From Phocoena phocoena (Eukaryota; Chordata; Mammalia; Artiodactyla; Phocoenidae), in contig NC_089224.1 of the NCBI RefSeq assembly GCF_963924675.1, positions 45,985,158 to 46,049,157 of the forward strand: a stretch of DNA of 64,000 nt, read 5' to 3'. The notes below the pieces were generated by a model. That model saw only the letters and a list, made by a program, of their open reading frames with translations, did not search any database and was not told the DNA's origin. A program made the position numbers and the translations under genes. Every line of letters begins with the position of its first letter. Within the stretch, counting starts at the first letter, position 1. Positions 9,722 to 21,680 of this stretch are shown here, in pieces.

Positions 9722-12700
9722 CTGTTTGAGAAACAATCTTGTGATATTAAAATAATACACAAACCAAAGGATAATTTTAGCTTATATAAGAAGCTTTACC
9801 AATAAAATTTTTTTCCTCTAAACCTATAAAGACTTAAAAGGGATAAAGAAATTTATGTAACTCAGAGAGAGTTAAACCATACAACTCTGCTTTCTCCTTT
9901 TGTCACTAACCAAAACACAATTTGCTACTGTTTTTGTTACTGCTGGCTGGCACAAATCCTTTTCATTTATTTTTCTAACTACTCTGAGTGCAGACTTTTA
10001 AAGACAAATTACATGACAATACCAACATGTTGAAGGAAATTAATTAAAGTTGGTTCTGAGTTCTCCAAATGGACTCTCCTTTCTATAATTTCAACATAGC
10101 TACCTGGAAGGAAAGGGTTGGCATGTTATTCTAATGCACTGCTAAGCCCTTCATCTGAACGAAATTTGCTCAGACAACCTTAACTGAGAGCATCATTTCC
10201 ACACTTGGCAGATGCAGTGAAAGACGACATTCAAATGGTAGTGTCTTCTCAGCTGGCTAATGTATTAGATAGGAAGGACTTGGGTGCTCTTGAAAATCCC
10301 AATTCAATTCAAACCCAGCTGTTCTGATCAAAATTCTGGAGTTAGTATTAAGGATATGGTCCTGCTCACAGACACACTGGCATTTCCCAGAGATTACAAA
10401 CAATGAACCATCTGCTTCAATCAGGAGCCTTGTGTCTGTTAAATTCATCAAGAGGAAAGCCTACAGTTAACCAGCTGTACCTTTCACCAGTCGTTACCAC
10501 CATAATAACCCAAAATGACTATAAGTTATACACAGAGAGAGAAGTTAATTCCGAACAAACAAGAAAAAAAAGAACTATTAAAAGATCAAGGGGAGGAGAC
10601 AGCAGAGAATACTTAAGTTATAAAAAAATAAATGTGAACAGTTCAGTAGCTAAATTATTTCATTCTTTTGCAAATATACAATGGCAAAGGCAAAAGGCCA
10701 CCAAGAAAGGAATTTTTTTTTTCAAGAAAGGAATTTACAACAAAGTAAAGCCCCATGTTTATTTGACAATATATTTCCTTGAGTGCATTTTTTTGTACAT
10801 ACTTGAAATTTTCCGTAATAAAAAAATTTTTTGAAAGACAACCTCAGCAACTTAGCATTAAAGGCTCTCTAATCTTTAACATTACCAAAATTCTTAACAA
10901 GAATACTTTGTAAGTAATGGTTTCTCTTTATGTAGAAATAGAACATGTGCAATGAATAATATGTGAGATGACAAAAGTCACAATTAAAAAGAACTACTGG
11001 AACCAAAGTCAACAGTGAAGTTCAAAGCAGGTTAAATCCAAAAAAAGACAATTCCATAAATACAAAATGGAAGAACAATTGGAGTGAGAAGAAAAAGAAA
11101 CAGGAGTTTCACAGACCATCATCTCATTGACCTATGGGTCAATAGGGTTGACAGCTACTTCTCAGGAAAAAAATTTTTAATTAACATGATGGTATTGAAA
11201 TGCTCAGTATGGATCAGACCACATCTATACTACTGTATTCAGCTCTAAGAAGAACATTTCATAGTGACACATCCTCAACACCAATAAACTAGAGAATTCC
11301 TTGCAAATAACAGTGAAAAGTCAGAACCATTTCATGTGGAGAAGTAAAGAAACTGATGAAGAAAAGAAAGGAGGGAGGGGAGGGAGTAAAGGATGAAAGG
11401 GAAGAAAATGAAGGAAGAGAGAAACAACACAAGATAGGATGCAGATGGGCTTTTTAAAAAGCTTATTTTGCTTTGTTTCGAGAAGAAGGGGGACTGATGG
11501 GTAATCTTAGGAAAATGCAGGTCAATTTAGAAGTACTTGCTAAAAAAAAAAATAATAAATGGTTGCCTTGCAAAATAGCATGCTTCCTATCACTAAAATA
11601 TTTAATTAGTCGTGGGATGGTTGTCTCTCGGAGAGGAAAAGAAGTGCCTATAACCCGTGGGAAAATGGATGACATTGCCACTAAGACCCCTCCCAACTCT
11701 CAAATTCTTCATTCCAATAAAGCTGATTTGTTAAGTTATTAAATGTATTTATGTCACTAGTTCCATTAGTTCCAAATGACGGATCTCTTTTTTCCTCACC
11801 TATCTTGACTATATTAACAAGCCACAGATTTCCAGAAATATTGCACAGAACACACTTATAGAAGTATTTAGGCTTGTCAATATAGGTTGATGACGATGAA
11901 GGCAAACACCTACCAAAGAGCACAGAACAGGGTAATGCAAGCATCGTATGGAAAAACTGTACACTAGTTCAAAACATCCGCCTATACATTGCTTTGTTGC
12001 CCACACAAAACAAAAGCTTTGGAAAAGCCACAGGAGAATTCACTTGAATTAACTTTTCTCTGCCTTGATTATAGGAAAGCCTATTTATGAGCCATAAAAG
12101 AGTCACTCTAGTGACTCCTTGCTAACACAAACTTAAAACAGGTCATCTGTGACCTCAAGTGATCACCTTGAAAAATAATCACAGATTCCCTCCATCAGCT
12201 AAGCAGCATGGTGTTCAGATTCTAGGCAAACAACAAATCTAGATGGTGGGATGGGATAAATGAATCACTACACCCAAATCACAACAAGCTGGCAACTGGA
12301 ATTTTTTTTAAATCTGTAGTTATAGAGACATTAGCTCAAATCTACCTCTCCCCTGAATTCCCTAAGCATTTTATCCATACCTCTGTATGGATAAAATACT
12401 TCATCCATCTACTCTGAATTATACAAATATATATACTTGTTTTAGCTCTCTTACTAGACTGTGGTCTTCCCAAGAGCAGGATCCATCAGGGTCACCACAT
12501 ATACTGTAAGGGGACTTGTGAAAACTGGAATCTAGCCAGCACTCAGCTGGTCAAGCCCTGCGTCCCTAGGGCTGCATCTGCCCAGAGAGATGCCTTTTTT
12601 CCAAACTTACACAAAAAGGACATTTTTTTTCCTTATAACCCTCTCAGTCTCCAGCACAAGGAAAAACTTAATGCAAAATTATTTTCCCTGAGAAGTCTTT

Positions 12701-12937
12701 CTTATAGATTTCATTCCTACTATTCCTAAAATGGACTATGTTGATTTATATTTCTGTGAATTTAGTTAACATTGTATATATTAAAGTGAAATCTAGATTT
12801 GTTATCATCTCCAAAACCCTGCAAGCATTTCTAGAGCTGTTTGCCAGATCACATGGGCTCTATTTTAGGTACAAAAATAACAATCACCACTTACTAATGC
12901 TGGTGCTATATTAGTGAAGGAGGAGGAAAGGCCTTAC
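9722..12937 (-). other. FOCAD: FOCAD intron, mostly unannotated
   Basis: This intron lies between the exons at 12938 and 9721. I see a purine-rich GA tract near 11335-11430 and a possible faint L2 remnant near 12440-12520. No SINE and no further exon is seen. The ORFs at 10403-10834 and 11463-11944 have no recognisable protein similarity and overlap each other on both strands. Confidence 0.7.
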
Positions 12938-13142
12938 CTGCAAACATGGAACCATGTCGCAACACAGTTGTAGCATCTGTTGTTCCAATATTGATGGTTG
13001 TTCTTTGTCATAAAGAACCCGAGGGTGAAGTAAGACTTTGAGCAGAGCTAGTCGGAGTTTAGCATATTCTTGTAACTGGGATGGTTCACAATACAGATAC
13101 CATAGAAACGGTGCCATTATTTGGATACATGAAACTTCTGAC
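12938..13142 (-). CDS. FOCAD: FOCAD internal coding exon (approx. residues 165-233)
   Basis: This 205-base minus-strand exon has acceptor TACTTGCAG|GTCAGAAG and donor TTTGCAG|GTAAGG, both strong consensus sites. One base finishes the codon begun upstream and 68 codons follow, ending in phase 0 after CTG CAG. The translation contains SEVSCIQIMAPFLWYLYCEP, then QLQEYAKLRLALLKVLLHP, and ends LQLCCDMVPCLQ. This is alternating amphipathic helix, as expected for a HEAT/ARM-type solenoid. It is nearly identical to the remembered focadhesin segment, with mostly conservative changes (for example DM versus DI before VPCLQ). The open frame continues past the real exon on both sides, so the longer ORF at 12911-13231 should not be taken as the exon limits. 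Confidence 0.95.
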
Positions 13143-13584
13143 CTGCAAGTAAGCCATGGAATGCATAAGCCAGTAACTGAGTTAAACAGAGTACCAAGCA
13201 AGTAAGTGTCAAACATCAACTTAGAGCTCATGACATATCATAAACTATGATACCATTGAGTGTATCTTTTTTTCATGACTCTTCTATTCCACCATGACCC
13301 ACCTAAACCCATGCCAAACAGTTCTTTGTACACTGGGGAGAATGACTCAACACCTGGAGCCCACAAGCCTGATGCCCAGGACTAAGACGGCCTCTACTTG
13401 CACACTAGAATAGCATCTACATCTCCAGGACCAGTCTTTGGTGAACATCAGAATCATCTGAGAACCTTTCTAGAATTGTAGATTAGGATCCATTTTTCCA
13501 GGAGTATGCATGCATTTTTGGAAAAACTCGACAGGTAAGGTCCTATGTAAAACAAAGACATACAGACATCCCAAGAAGATGATG

Positions 13585-13745
13585 ATAACAGTTAACATTT
13601 ACTTGTCAACTTGTTAGCACTCAGAGTGTGCAAGTTACTGCACTTTATGCCTTTAAACTCAGTCAATCCTCACCACAACCCTATGAAATAAAAATATTAT
13701 TATCCCATTATGCAGATACAGAAACTGAGGCAGAGAGGGGTAATT
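13585..13745 (-). mobile_element. MIR SINE fragment
   Basis: The MIR core is read in reverse: CAATCCTCACCACAACCCTATGA, TATTATTATCCCATTATGCAGA, then GAAACTGAGGCAGAGAGGGG. Confidence 0.85.
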
Positions 13746-13874
13746 TGTCAAGTCCCTCCTCTTAAGTTCTTCCCACTCAGAGGAGGAAGACTTTACATAT
13801 GTTTCGGATCTATTTAGATTACAATACATCCCAATAACTCCAAGTCCAAAGACACTAACATGCCAGAATGACCT

Positions 13875-14372
13875 TTCAGATATAAAAATTTGATCATATC
13901 ATTAATCAGCTTGAAAAACTTATGCTTAAGATAAAGGACTTAGCCCAATTCACAAACCCTTCATAATTTGGCCTCTTTCCAGTCTCATTTCTTGCTTTTC
14001 TCCACTCTCCACTGAACTACACTAAACTTCTTTCAGATCTCTAATCAAGCCATCTGGGCTTTCTTCTCACCTGCTGTTCCATCTACCTATAATACTCTCC
14101 CCTTTCTCCCTAATTTCTCTCATCTTTCAGTTCTCCCTTTAAAATGACTTCCTGAGGGCCTTCCCTGATACCTAGCCTTGGTCAGATCCCCATTATGTGC
14201 CTGCACAGGATAATGACTTTATTGTCATTATTTATTTAATATCTCCATCCCCTGACAGACTATAAGCCAATGAGGGCATGAACCATGGATTTCTGTTTAA
14301 TGCTGTATCCCAAATAACTGTACACACTAGGTCCTCAAAGAGATGCTCAATCATTAAATGAATCGATTCATT
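13875..14372 (+). mobile_element. LINE2 (L2) 3' fragment
   Basis: L2 landmarks appear in order: TTTGATCATATCATTAATCAG, AAACCCTTCATAATTTGGCC, CTGCTGTTCCATCTACCTATAATAC, GAGGGCCTTCCCTGATACC, GACTATAAGCCAATGAGGGC, and a terminal TCAATCATTAAATGAATC. Confidence 0.82.
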
Positions 14373-15547
14373 TACACTAAGTTATAGAGTGGATTTACAA
14401 TTAGCATGCATCGATTAAGTATCACAATTTTAATATTTTTCATATTGATTATACACAAGTTATTACTAGATAAGATATAAAGATGAACCAGGCATTATCT
14501 ATCCTTAAGAAGCATAGAGTCTAACAGGGACAATCAGCTCTGTTTCTGGACTAGAGAATATAAAGTGAAAACTGTTAAAAGAAAGGTATAAAGTGCAATA
14601 CTTATTGGAGGAAATGGCATTTGGGTTATGCCTGACAACATAATTTTATAATACTATACATCCCATAGCAATGTGATTTCAAAACACCATTAACATTAAT
14701 AAAAATTAAAAAGTTACCAAATTGATAAGATTTAATCTATTCATTTATTTGCTTGACAAAATTTCTGAGTTCCTACAGTATACCATTCACTCTTCTATGT
14801 GCTAGAAACCAAGCAAGAAACAAAAACAGATGAAATCCATGCTCTGATGAAATCCATGCTCACAATCTGGAGGGATTTTTTTTTTTCATGAGCACAAACA
14901 CACAATCCATAAAAAACAAAAAGACTTGTGAGTTCATAATTATGAAACATATGGCTTCATCACACTACCCGCTTTAGGAAACTAAAAAAAGTTTCATAGA
15001 TTAAGCAAGTAGACAATGTATGTATGGGTTAGAATATGGAGCCGAAAAGAGATTTAAGAAACATTGTTCCTCCATCTCTCGCTAATAATGTACTCCCCAA
15101 AGAATAAATACCAGCCAGGTGTCAAAAACATCCATGAATAGCTTATCAGTTTTCTCCTACTTTGAAATGCTGAAGGTGAAATGCAAGGTTCATACAAAGA
15201 AATATATTTCCAAGTTGCTGTTAATATTTGACATCAGGAGCATAATGTTGAGCTTTCCTAGAACAATATACTTTTTAAAAATCTCTGTGGCTTAATCTGT
15301 CCTGATTTTAGATTTTGCATTTCCTATGTGGTATCTGATGATCTACTATCACTGCAGTGGGGTATGCAATTAACAGGGCTTAAGGAGAAAAGGGAAATAA
15401 TAAAACAGATAACCTGAAATCCCAAAGTGATTAAGAATGTTTAAAAATGCAACCAATTGTGCATGTATCTACACACAAGGCTTTCATATATGTTCACCAA
15501 GGATGGAGAAGCAGTGGGAAAAGACTTGTAATGAAAATCAAAACACT

Positions 15548-15690
15548 GAGCCTTTGGGACCAACTCTGCCACTAGCCATGTGACCTTGAACAAGTCATTT
15601 AATGTTGCTCTCCTTAGTTCCCTCATCTGAAAAACTATGTGTTAGACTAGATAATCTTGAAGTATCCAGTCCTAAAGACCTTGACATCAT
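15548..15690 (+). mobile_element. MIR SINE fragment
   Basis: The MIR core CCACTAGCCATGTGACCTTGAACAAGTCA is followed by CCTCATCTGAAAAACT. The 81-codon ORF over it is incidental. Confidence 0.82.
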
Positions 15691-16008
15691 TGTCAATTTA
15701 CCCAATTCTCGGTTCTATAATGGTGAAGTCTTAACACCACAGGCCTTCTACAAATCAGTGCAGAATTTAACTGGAGAATCATGCCCCCAAAAATGTAGCA
15801 CGAAGATACACTGCTATTTCAAGACATCTGTTGATACATTCTATTAAAAGTGAACCCATATATTTAGGCTAGCACCCTTCTACTCTACCACCTCCAGCGA
15901 GGTTTCTTCCCACATTTGTAATACAGTTTGTAATACAGCTATATTCTTTGTGTGACTTGATAGCTCATTCCTTTTTTCATTCCTGGGATCTTTCATTCCA
16001 TTTCTGGG

Positions 16009-16024
16009 ATATATATATATACAT

Positions 16025-16059
<35 letters not shown>

Positions 16060-16066
16060 TATATTT
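16009..16066. repeat. (TA)n/(CA)n microsatellite
   Basis: ATATATATATAT, then ACATACATACACAT, then a run of about 12 CA units and ATATATT. It is a compound dinucleotide repeat and likely polymorphic. Confidence 0.95.
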
Positions 16067-16074
16067 GCATACAT

Positions 16075-16318
16075 TAAAGTTCACTTTTTGTGCTGTAAAA
16101 TTCTATGGGTATTGATAAATGCGTAGTGTCATGTATCCACCATTACAATGTCATATGAAATACTTTTACTGCCTTAAAAATCCTCTATACTTCACCTTTT
16201 TAACCCTACCTCCCTCCCCCCAACAAACCCCTGGAAAGCACTAATCTGTTTGTCACTCTACAGTTTTACATTTTCCAGAATGTTATATAAATGAAATTAT
16301 ACAGCATGTAGACTTTTC
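16075..16318 (-). mobile_element. Old L1 3' end fragment, reverse orientation
   Basis: GTGTCATGTATCCACCATTACAATGTCAT, CCCCAACAAACCCCTGGAAAGCACT and TTTACATTTTCCAGAATGTTATATAAATG match the antisense of old L1 3' regions. An A-run follows at 16319. Confidence 0.6.
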
Positions 16319-16961
16319 AAAAAAAAAAAAAAAGTGAACCCAGCTACTCTAATCAACAATTCCTAACACAGAAGGAGCTAGAATACAAGCTATTGTCACA
16401 TTTTGCCTCCTTCCTATAGTTGTGAATCACTATTTATATTCTTATTAAATTACCAAACTTCCTTCATTACCTTCTAAATGACAATGTAAAAACTACTAAG
16501 TTAACTTACTCTAAAATTAAATCTCAAGAAACTAACAATCTGCTGAAAATGCAAGCACAGTGATCAATTTCATCCTGCAAAGAACAGTCTCATAGTGCAA
16601 AAGTAGAAATGAGACAACTGTAATTATTCTTTGCAAATAAATATAAAATAATTTGAAACTTCTATAAAGCTCTAGATAGTATACTCTAACACTCCAGAAT
16701 TCAAATGAAAGGAATAAGTCAATGAAAGCTTATCCATAAGTAAACCAAACTCAATTAATAATCTCTTCTCCTTATGACTATCTGGACATATATCATTAGA
16801 AGAACTACTTTCAAATTCCAATATAATAATCCTTTGAAATGAAACAACCAAAAAGTAAGTTAATTATTTGCTGACTAACTAAACCATTGGAAAAGAGAGA
16901 TATTTGTAAGGATTACCCTAAAAACAAGCTAACAACAAATATGGCACATCAGCAGCAACAT

Positions 16962-17126
16962 GTTTTTTTTGCTGCGGAGCACAGGCTCCGGATGCGCAGG
17001 CTCAGCGGCCATGGCGCACGGGCCCAGCCGCTCTGCAGCACGTGGGATCCTCCCAGACCGGGGCACGAACCCGTGTCCCCTGCATCGGCAGGCGGACTCC
17101 CAACCACTGTGCCACCAGGGAAGCCC
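16962..17126 (-). mobile_element. CHR-2 SINE, 3'-shortened, reverse orientation
   Basis: It has a short T-run, then GCTGCGGAGCACAGGCTCCGG and ends CCACCAGGGAAGCCC. The usual TTGTGGCCTCTCCC tail portion is missing. The target duplication AGCAACAT is at 16954-16961 and 17127-17134. Confidence 0.9.
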
Positions 17127-17941
17127 AGCAACATCTTTTATAAAGTATCCCAATCTATTTAACAAGAGAAACTTCATTAAACAAATGTTTATAAATTTGT
17201 TATTTTTGCTTTCTGACATGGATGAACAAAGACTTTTTTAGTAAATATTAATATCTTACCTTCGAAAATGCAGTCCTAGGTGAGGGAAGAGAGGATGATA
17301 ATAATGTTTATTTTAAGGTATTCATTCAATTGTTACATGGACTTTTATCACTGGCAAATGATTACAAGTTTCCCTATATCTCTTTAAAGCTTCCTGTAGC
17401 AGTATATCCTGCCTGGAAGTTCCATCTAAAACTGAAGTTATAGACTCAGAAATAATGTTCTAATACATTGTATGTATAGGACACTCTAAGACCTTCAAGA
17501 GCAAGAACACATGAACGTGGCTAGTGTGGTAAACTCAGGCACTGGATTACATGGGACAATGGTACCATCCCATCATGACCTTGTGTGACATACTAAGTAT
17601 GCAGTGATATAATATTTTAGGAGGCACTCTACAACCCACTGCCTAGGCCCCACCAATCTGTGGGCCTCATGTGTATACATATATAAATTCAACATTTATA
17701 AAGCAACCAAAAATGTGCCAGGCATTATTAATATGAAGAATATTGAGACACAGTCCCTGCCCTCAAGAAAGTAAGAAAGTTTCACAGTTAATGGAGGAGA
17801 ATAATTATAAGACCATACAGTAAGTATAATGATGTTAGAAATCACAACTGAAGTTACTAAGGGAGCATGTAAAAGAGACACCTAATTCAGCCTGTGGTAA
17901 GTACACACTTCCTAGGAGAGACAATACCTAAACAGAGATTT

Positions 17942-18075
17942 TTTTGATTTTTTTTTTTTAGTTTTTTGGCCACACCACACAGCATGTGGGATCTTAATTC
18001 CCCGACCAGGAATCAAACCCGTGCCCCTTGCAGTGGAAGCGTGGAGTCTTAACCTCTGGACCACCAGGCAAGTCC
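17942..18075 (-). mobile_element. Short CHR-1-type SINE, reverse orientation
   Basis: It ends CCACCAGGCAAGTCC and contains GGCCACACCACACAGCATGTGGGATC. It is only about 130 bp. The perfect 14-bp target duplication CTAAACAGAGATTT is at 17928-17941 and 18076-18089. Confidence 0.92.
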
Positions 18076-18479
18076 CTAAACAGAGATTTAAAATACAGAA
18101 ATTAATCAAGAAAGGGCTAGGGTATTAGTCAGAAAAAGCACAGAGGCGAGAAAACAGCACTGTTTCCTGTGTGGAACCAAAGCAAGTCGGTGTATTGCTG
18201 AAATACATAATTCATAAATTATGAGATAAAGATAGGAGAAAATAAAATTGGTGAAACAGATCATACACAGAGCCTAGCATGACATAATAGATTTCGTCCT
18301 GTAGCCCAGGGATTTTCCAACTATTTCAGAGACCAAACTATTGTTTTCCAATAGAAAGCTTCCATAAGATATCAACACGTAAAAAAACAGTCTATAAGAA
18401 AAAGAGCTGAAGGGGTGTGAGGGTGTTTCCATGCTTAGCCTATACATTGCAAGTGCAGTTTGAAAATCACAGCTGCAGT

Positions 18480-18700
18480 GACTTAAGAAAGGGAGTGATG
18501 CAATAAGATCTGCTCTCTTGATGCGTCACCCTGATGGATGCTTAGAGAATGGCCTTGAACAGGACGAGATCGGAGGCAGAGATGCCAGTTAGGAATAGGT
18601 GGCAATAGCCACAGTAAGAGATGACCGCCTGAGCCAGTGCCATAGTAACAAGGACGTGAGAAAGCTTTGAGGAGCATCAGAAGGCAGAAGGCCTTGGTGA
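18480..18700 (-). mobile_element. LINE2 (L2) fragment, reverse orientation
   Basis: GGGAGTGATGCAATAAGATCTG, CACCCTGATGGATGCTTAGAGAATGG and GCAATAGCCACAGTAAGAGATGA match the antisense of the L2 segment that normally reads CCAGAGTGATC... on the sense strand. Confidence 0.6.
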
Positions 18701-19114
18701 AGCTAAACTAACTGCACATATGGCAGCTATCTGGTCCCATTTGGCAGGACTGCTTAATCCCAACTGGCACTGGTTTCTAATAGAGAGATTAACTCACTAA
18801 TCAATTTCCAGAGGGAAGAACCTGTCTTCCATATGTACCATGTAGTAGTTTACCAAATATTTCCAATCAACTTTCCCAACTAACCAATGCTTAGTTTATT
18901 TAATAATAGCTTTTCTCAGAGTCAATATTTCAACAATCAGTAAATCTGGTAGGATTTTTTTCTCTTACTCTTAAAAAGAAAATAGAAAACTATATCCTGC
19001 TCTAAGACATTTCCTTACTTCAGGAGAAAACATTACAATCAAAGCAGCTTAAAAGAAAAACTCTAAAATTAGCATATACTATACATCTCCCTCATTTATT
19101 TTATTTTACATTAC

Positions 19115-19216
19115 CTTTCAGGGCATTGCTGGAAAAAAGTTGTCAGCTGTTGCAAAAGTACTGGCCAGCAATCAGGTCTGTGTTCAAGCACAGTGATCAA
19201 AGGCTGAGGATGGTTT
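19115..19216 (-). CDS. FOCAD: FOCAD internal coding exon (approx. residues 131-165)
   Basis: This 102-base minus-strand exon has acceptor TTTTTCAG|AAAC and donor CCTGAAAG|GTAAT. Its first base joins the AG left by the upstream exon to make an Arg codon, and it again leaves AG, so it runs phase 2 to phase 2. The translation reads NHPQPLITVLEHRPDCWPVL and continues to QQCPE, very close to the remembered focadhesin sequence (human has NHPHPLITVLEHRPDCWPVF). Because its length is divisible by three, skipping it would keep the frame. There are no internal stops or frameshifts. It is flanked by a MIR fragment on the right and an L2 fragment on the left. Confidence 0.93.
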
Positions 19217-19404
19217 CTGAAAAACAGAAAGTCACATTGGAAGCTGTCATTTCAGGACTACACCTTCTTAATATCCAAATATAGCTACAAAAAAGCCACT
19301 ACCATCTAGATTCAAAATTGTCACAAAAATATCATTTGCTGCATTTGTTGCAGAGTTGGCTCATTAGAACTATGTTTTTCCTATATCTAATTCTTTTCCA
19401 GAAA

Positions 19405-19500
19405 AGAGAATAAACCCGGGTCTTAGAGACCCAAATTTGACAGCAGACTCTGCCATTTAATAGCTCTATGACTTTGACCAAGCTTCTCAATCCAGTAGCT
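19405..19500 (+). mobile_element. MIR SINE fragment
   Basis: AAACCCGGGTCTTAGAGACCC, GACTCTGCCATTTAATAGCTC and TATGACTTTGACCAAGC follow the MIR consensus. It sits just upstream, in the gene sense, of the exon at 19115-19216. Confidence 0.75.
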
Positions 19501-20303
19501 CTTTCATATCCATCCCCTTGATTCCTGCATTCTTGGAAATCACTGGCCACCTCCTCCTCTTGCTGATCTCTTTCCAAACCTGGAAGGTTCCATTTCCTCT
19601 AACACTGCCCCAACCTATAAGCGCTATCTCTCCGTCTCTGTTCCCACTTACCCTCATTTTTCTCAGTATATGGTTCTGTGTTTCCCCAGTATACTTAAGG
19701 TGAGAAAAAAGAAAATATTTCTTCCATATCAAATAAACTCTGCAAATTATAAATTCTTGAAATTTCTGTTGAACAAGGACACATCTTTTATCTGGGCTAC
19801 ATCGATTAAGGTACCTAAAAGACTATATAAAATAAAAGATCTGAAATGTGGAGGATCCTCATATAATGGGGTTTAAAAAAAAAGGAAAAAAGCACAAATT
19901 ATTTTAAATAGTTCAAAAAGTCTACTAGAAATTGTAAATTCATTAGCTTTTTAAACTATGAAGTACTAAACAAAGTTTTGATGTGGCTTTTTTTATTGCT
20001 AGTTTCAGGTGTACAGCAAACTGATTCGGTTATACATATATACATACGTATATATCTATATTCTTTTTTCGATTTTTTTCCATTTTAGGTTATTACAAGA
20101 AATTGAATATAGTTTCCTGTGCTATACAGTAAATCCTTGTTGTTTACCTATTTTATATATAGTAGTGTGCATCTATTAATCCCATACTCCCAATTTATCT
20201 CTCCCCTCTCCCTCCCCCTTTGATAACCGTAAGTTTGTTTTCTATGTCTGTGAGTCTGTTTCTGTTTTGTAAATAAGTTCATTTGTACTACTTTTTTTAA
20301 GAT

Positions 20304-20518
20304 TTTTTTTTTTTTTTTTTTTTTTTGCGGTACGCGAGCCTCTCACTGTTGTGGCCTCTCCCGTTGCGGAGCACAGGCTCCAGACGCGCAGGCTCAGCGC
20401 CCATAGCTCACGGGCCCAGCCGCTCCGCGGCATGTGGGATCTTCCCGGACTGGGGCACGAACCCGTGTCCCCTGCATCAGCAGGGGGACTCTCAACCACT
20501 GCACCACCAGGGAAGCCC
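20304..20518 (-). mobile_element. CHR-2 SINE, reverse orientation (inner, younger)
   Basis: A 20+ base T-run, TTGCGGTACGCGAGCCTCTC, ending CCACCAGGGAAGCCC. Near-identical text (AAGATTTT / AAGATGTTTTTT) flanks it. It lies in the tail of the CHR-1 SINE that follows. Confidence 0.92.
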
Positions 20519-20539
20519 TAAGATGTTTTTTGATGTGGA

Positions 20540-20704
20540 CTATTTTTAAAGTCTTTATTGAATTTTTTACAGTTTTGCTTCTGCTTTATGATTTGGATTT
20601 TTGGCTGTGAGGCATGTGGGATCCTAGCTCCCCAACCAGGGATCAAACCCACACCTCTTCCTTTGGAAGGCGAAGTCTTAACCACTGGACCGATGGGAAG
20701 TCCC
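20540..20704 (-). mobile_element. Short CHR-1-type SINE, reverse orientation
   Basis: GGATTTTTGGCTGTGAGGCATGTGGGATCC to CCACTGGACCGATGGGAAGTCCC. Flanking TGTACT...TTTTTT copies at about 20286 and 20705 suggest it entered the L1 first and then received the CHR-2 copy. Confidence 0.85.
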
Positions 20705-20837
20705 TGTACTGTTTTTTTAGATTCCACATATAAGTGATGTCATAGAGTATTTGTCTTTCTCTGTCTGACTTACTTCACTTACATGATCATCTCTAGGTCC
20801 ATCCATGTTGCTGCAAATGGTATTATTTCATTCTTCT

Positions 20838-20945
20838 TTTATTTTTTTTAACTTTTAATTTTATTTTGTAGTCGATTATCAATGTTGTATTAATTCAGGT
20901 GTACAGCAAAGTGATTCAGTTATACATATACGTGTATCTATTATT
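20838..20945 (-). mobile_element. Second L1 3' terminus, reverse orientation
   Basis: TTTTATTTTGTAGTCGATTATCAATGTTG and TTCAGGTGTACAGCAAAGTGATTCAGTTATAC repeat the same L1 end as at 19985. It is therefore a separate, very short L1 copy. Confidence 0.7.
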
Positions 20946-21065
20946 TTTCAAACTTTTTTAAAAATTAAACATGTTATTTGAAAAAAATTCAAAGCATATA
21001 GATGCATCTATCTTTTTTACATAAAAAGAATCATATGCATAATACTTTTCTTTAATCTTAATTTT

Positions 21066-21278
21066 TTTTTTTTTTTTTTTTTTTTTGCGGTACGCAGGCC
21101 TCTCACTGTTGTGGCCTCTCCCGTTGCAGAGCACAGGGTCCGGACGCGCAGGCTCAGCGGCCATGGCTCACAGACCCAGCCGCTCTGCAGCATGTGGGAT
21201 CTTCCCGGACCGGGGCACGAACCCGTGTCCCCTGCATCAGCAGGCGGACGCTCAACCACTGCACCACCAGGGAAGCCC
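21066..21278 (-). mobile_element. CHR-2 SINE, reverse orientation
   Basis: A T-run then GCGGTACGCAGGCCTCTC, ending CCACCAGGGAAGCC. The flanks CTTTAATCTTAATTTTT (about 21050) and CTTTAATCTCAATTTTT (about 21280) form a target duplication with one mismatch. Confidence 0.92.
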
Positions 21279-21379
21279 TCTTTAATCTCAATTTTTAACC
21301 CAATAATATAGCACTAGCAATGTTTAAAAAAAGAAAAAGATCAGTTACACCCAAATGATTTTTTACAACAGCCTTCTTG

Positions 21380-21515
21380 GTGGTTCTCAAAATGGGATCG
21401 CCTTACCAGCAATATCAGCATCACCTGGGAACTTGTTAGAAATGAAAATAAATTCTCAGGCCTCAGCCAGACCTAACAAATAGCTCTCCAGACAATTCTG
21501 ATGCACTGCTATAAA
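21380..21515. mobile_element. MER5A-like hAT-Charlie relic
   Basis: GGTTCTCAAAATGGGATCG, CAGCATCACCTGGGAACTTGTTAGAAATG, CAGACCTAACAAATAGC and CCAGACAATTCTGATGCACTG match the MER5A pattern. Confidence 0.8.
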
Positions 21516-21517
21516 GC

Positions 21518-21680
21518 AGTGGTGCTCAACCCTGGCTGCATGTTTGATTTAGCTGTGGAGCTCTTTTTAAAATACCAATGCCCAGGCTTCAATTATACTG
21601 GGGTTGCTAGGAGTGGAGCCCATGCATTAGTAATTTTTAAAAACTCTTCCAGCAATTCCAATGTGTTGCCAGGTTCATAC
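21518..21680. mobile_element. MER5-like hAT relic
   Basis: GCAGTGGTGCTCAACCCTGGCTGCATG, TTTAAAATACCAATGCCCAGGC and CCAGCAATTCCAATGTGTTGCC. It stops where the 193-bp tandem duplication begins. Confidence 0.6.

Larger units (their letters stand above)
13143..19114 (-). other. FOCAD: FOCAD intron
   Basis: This intron lies between the exons at 19115 and 13142. Named content: MIR (13585, 15548), L2 (13875, 18480), (CA)n (16009), an old L1 tail (16075) and SINEs at 16962 and 17942. The stretches 14400-15540 and 16340-16950 hold nothing else I can name. Text near 14755-14830 and 17690-17800 resembles old mammalian repeats but is too degraded to assign. Confidence 0.75.
19985..20835 (-). mobile_element. 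L1 3' end, reverse orientation, split by two SINEs
   Basis: L1 antisense text TTCAGGTGTACAGCAAACTGATTC, CTGTGCTATACAGTAAATCCTTG, TCATTTGTACTAC continues after the SINEs as TGTACTGTTTTTTTAGATTCCACATATAAGTG and ends near GCTGCAAATGGTATTATTTC. The two SINEs at 20304 and 20540 interrupt it at the TGTACT site. Confidence 0.85.

Noticed and set aside
10403..10834. 143-codon plus-strand frame
   Set aside because: It ends in A/T-rich low-complexity text with runs of Lys, Phe and Ile; no family resemblance, and it is antisense to the gene.
16009..16066. Repeat array considered as CRISPR or satellite
   Set aside because: It is a simple dinucleotide microsatellite without spacers.
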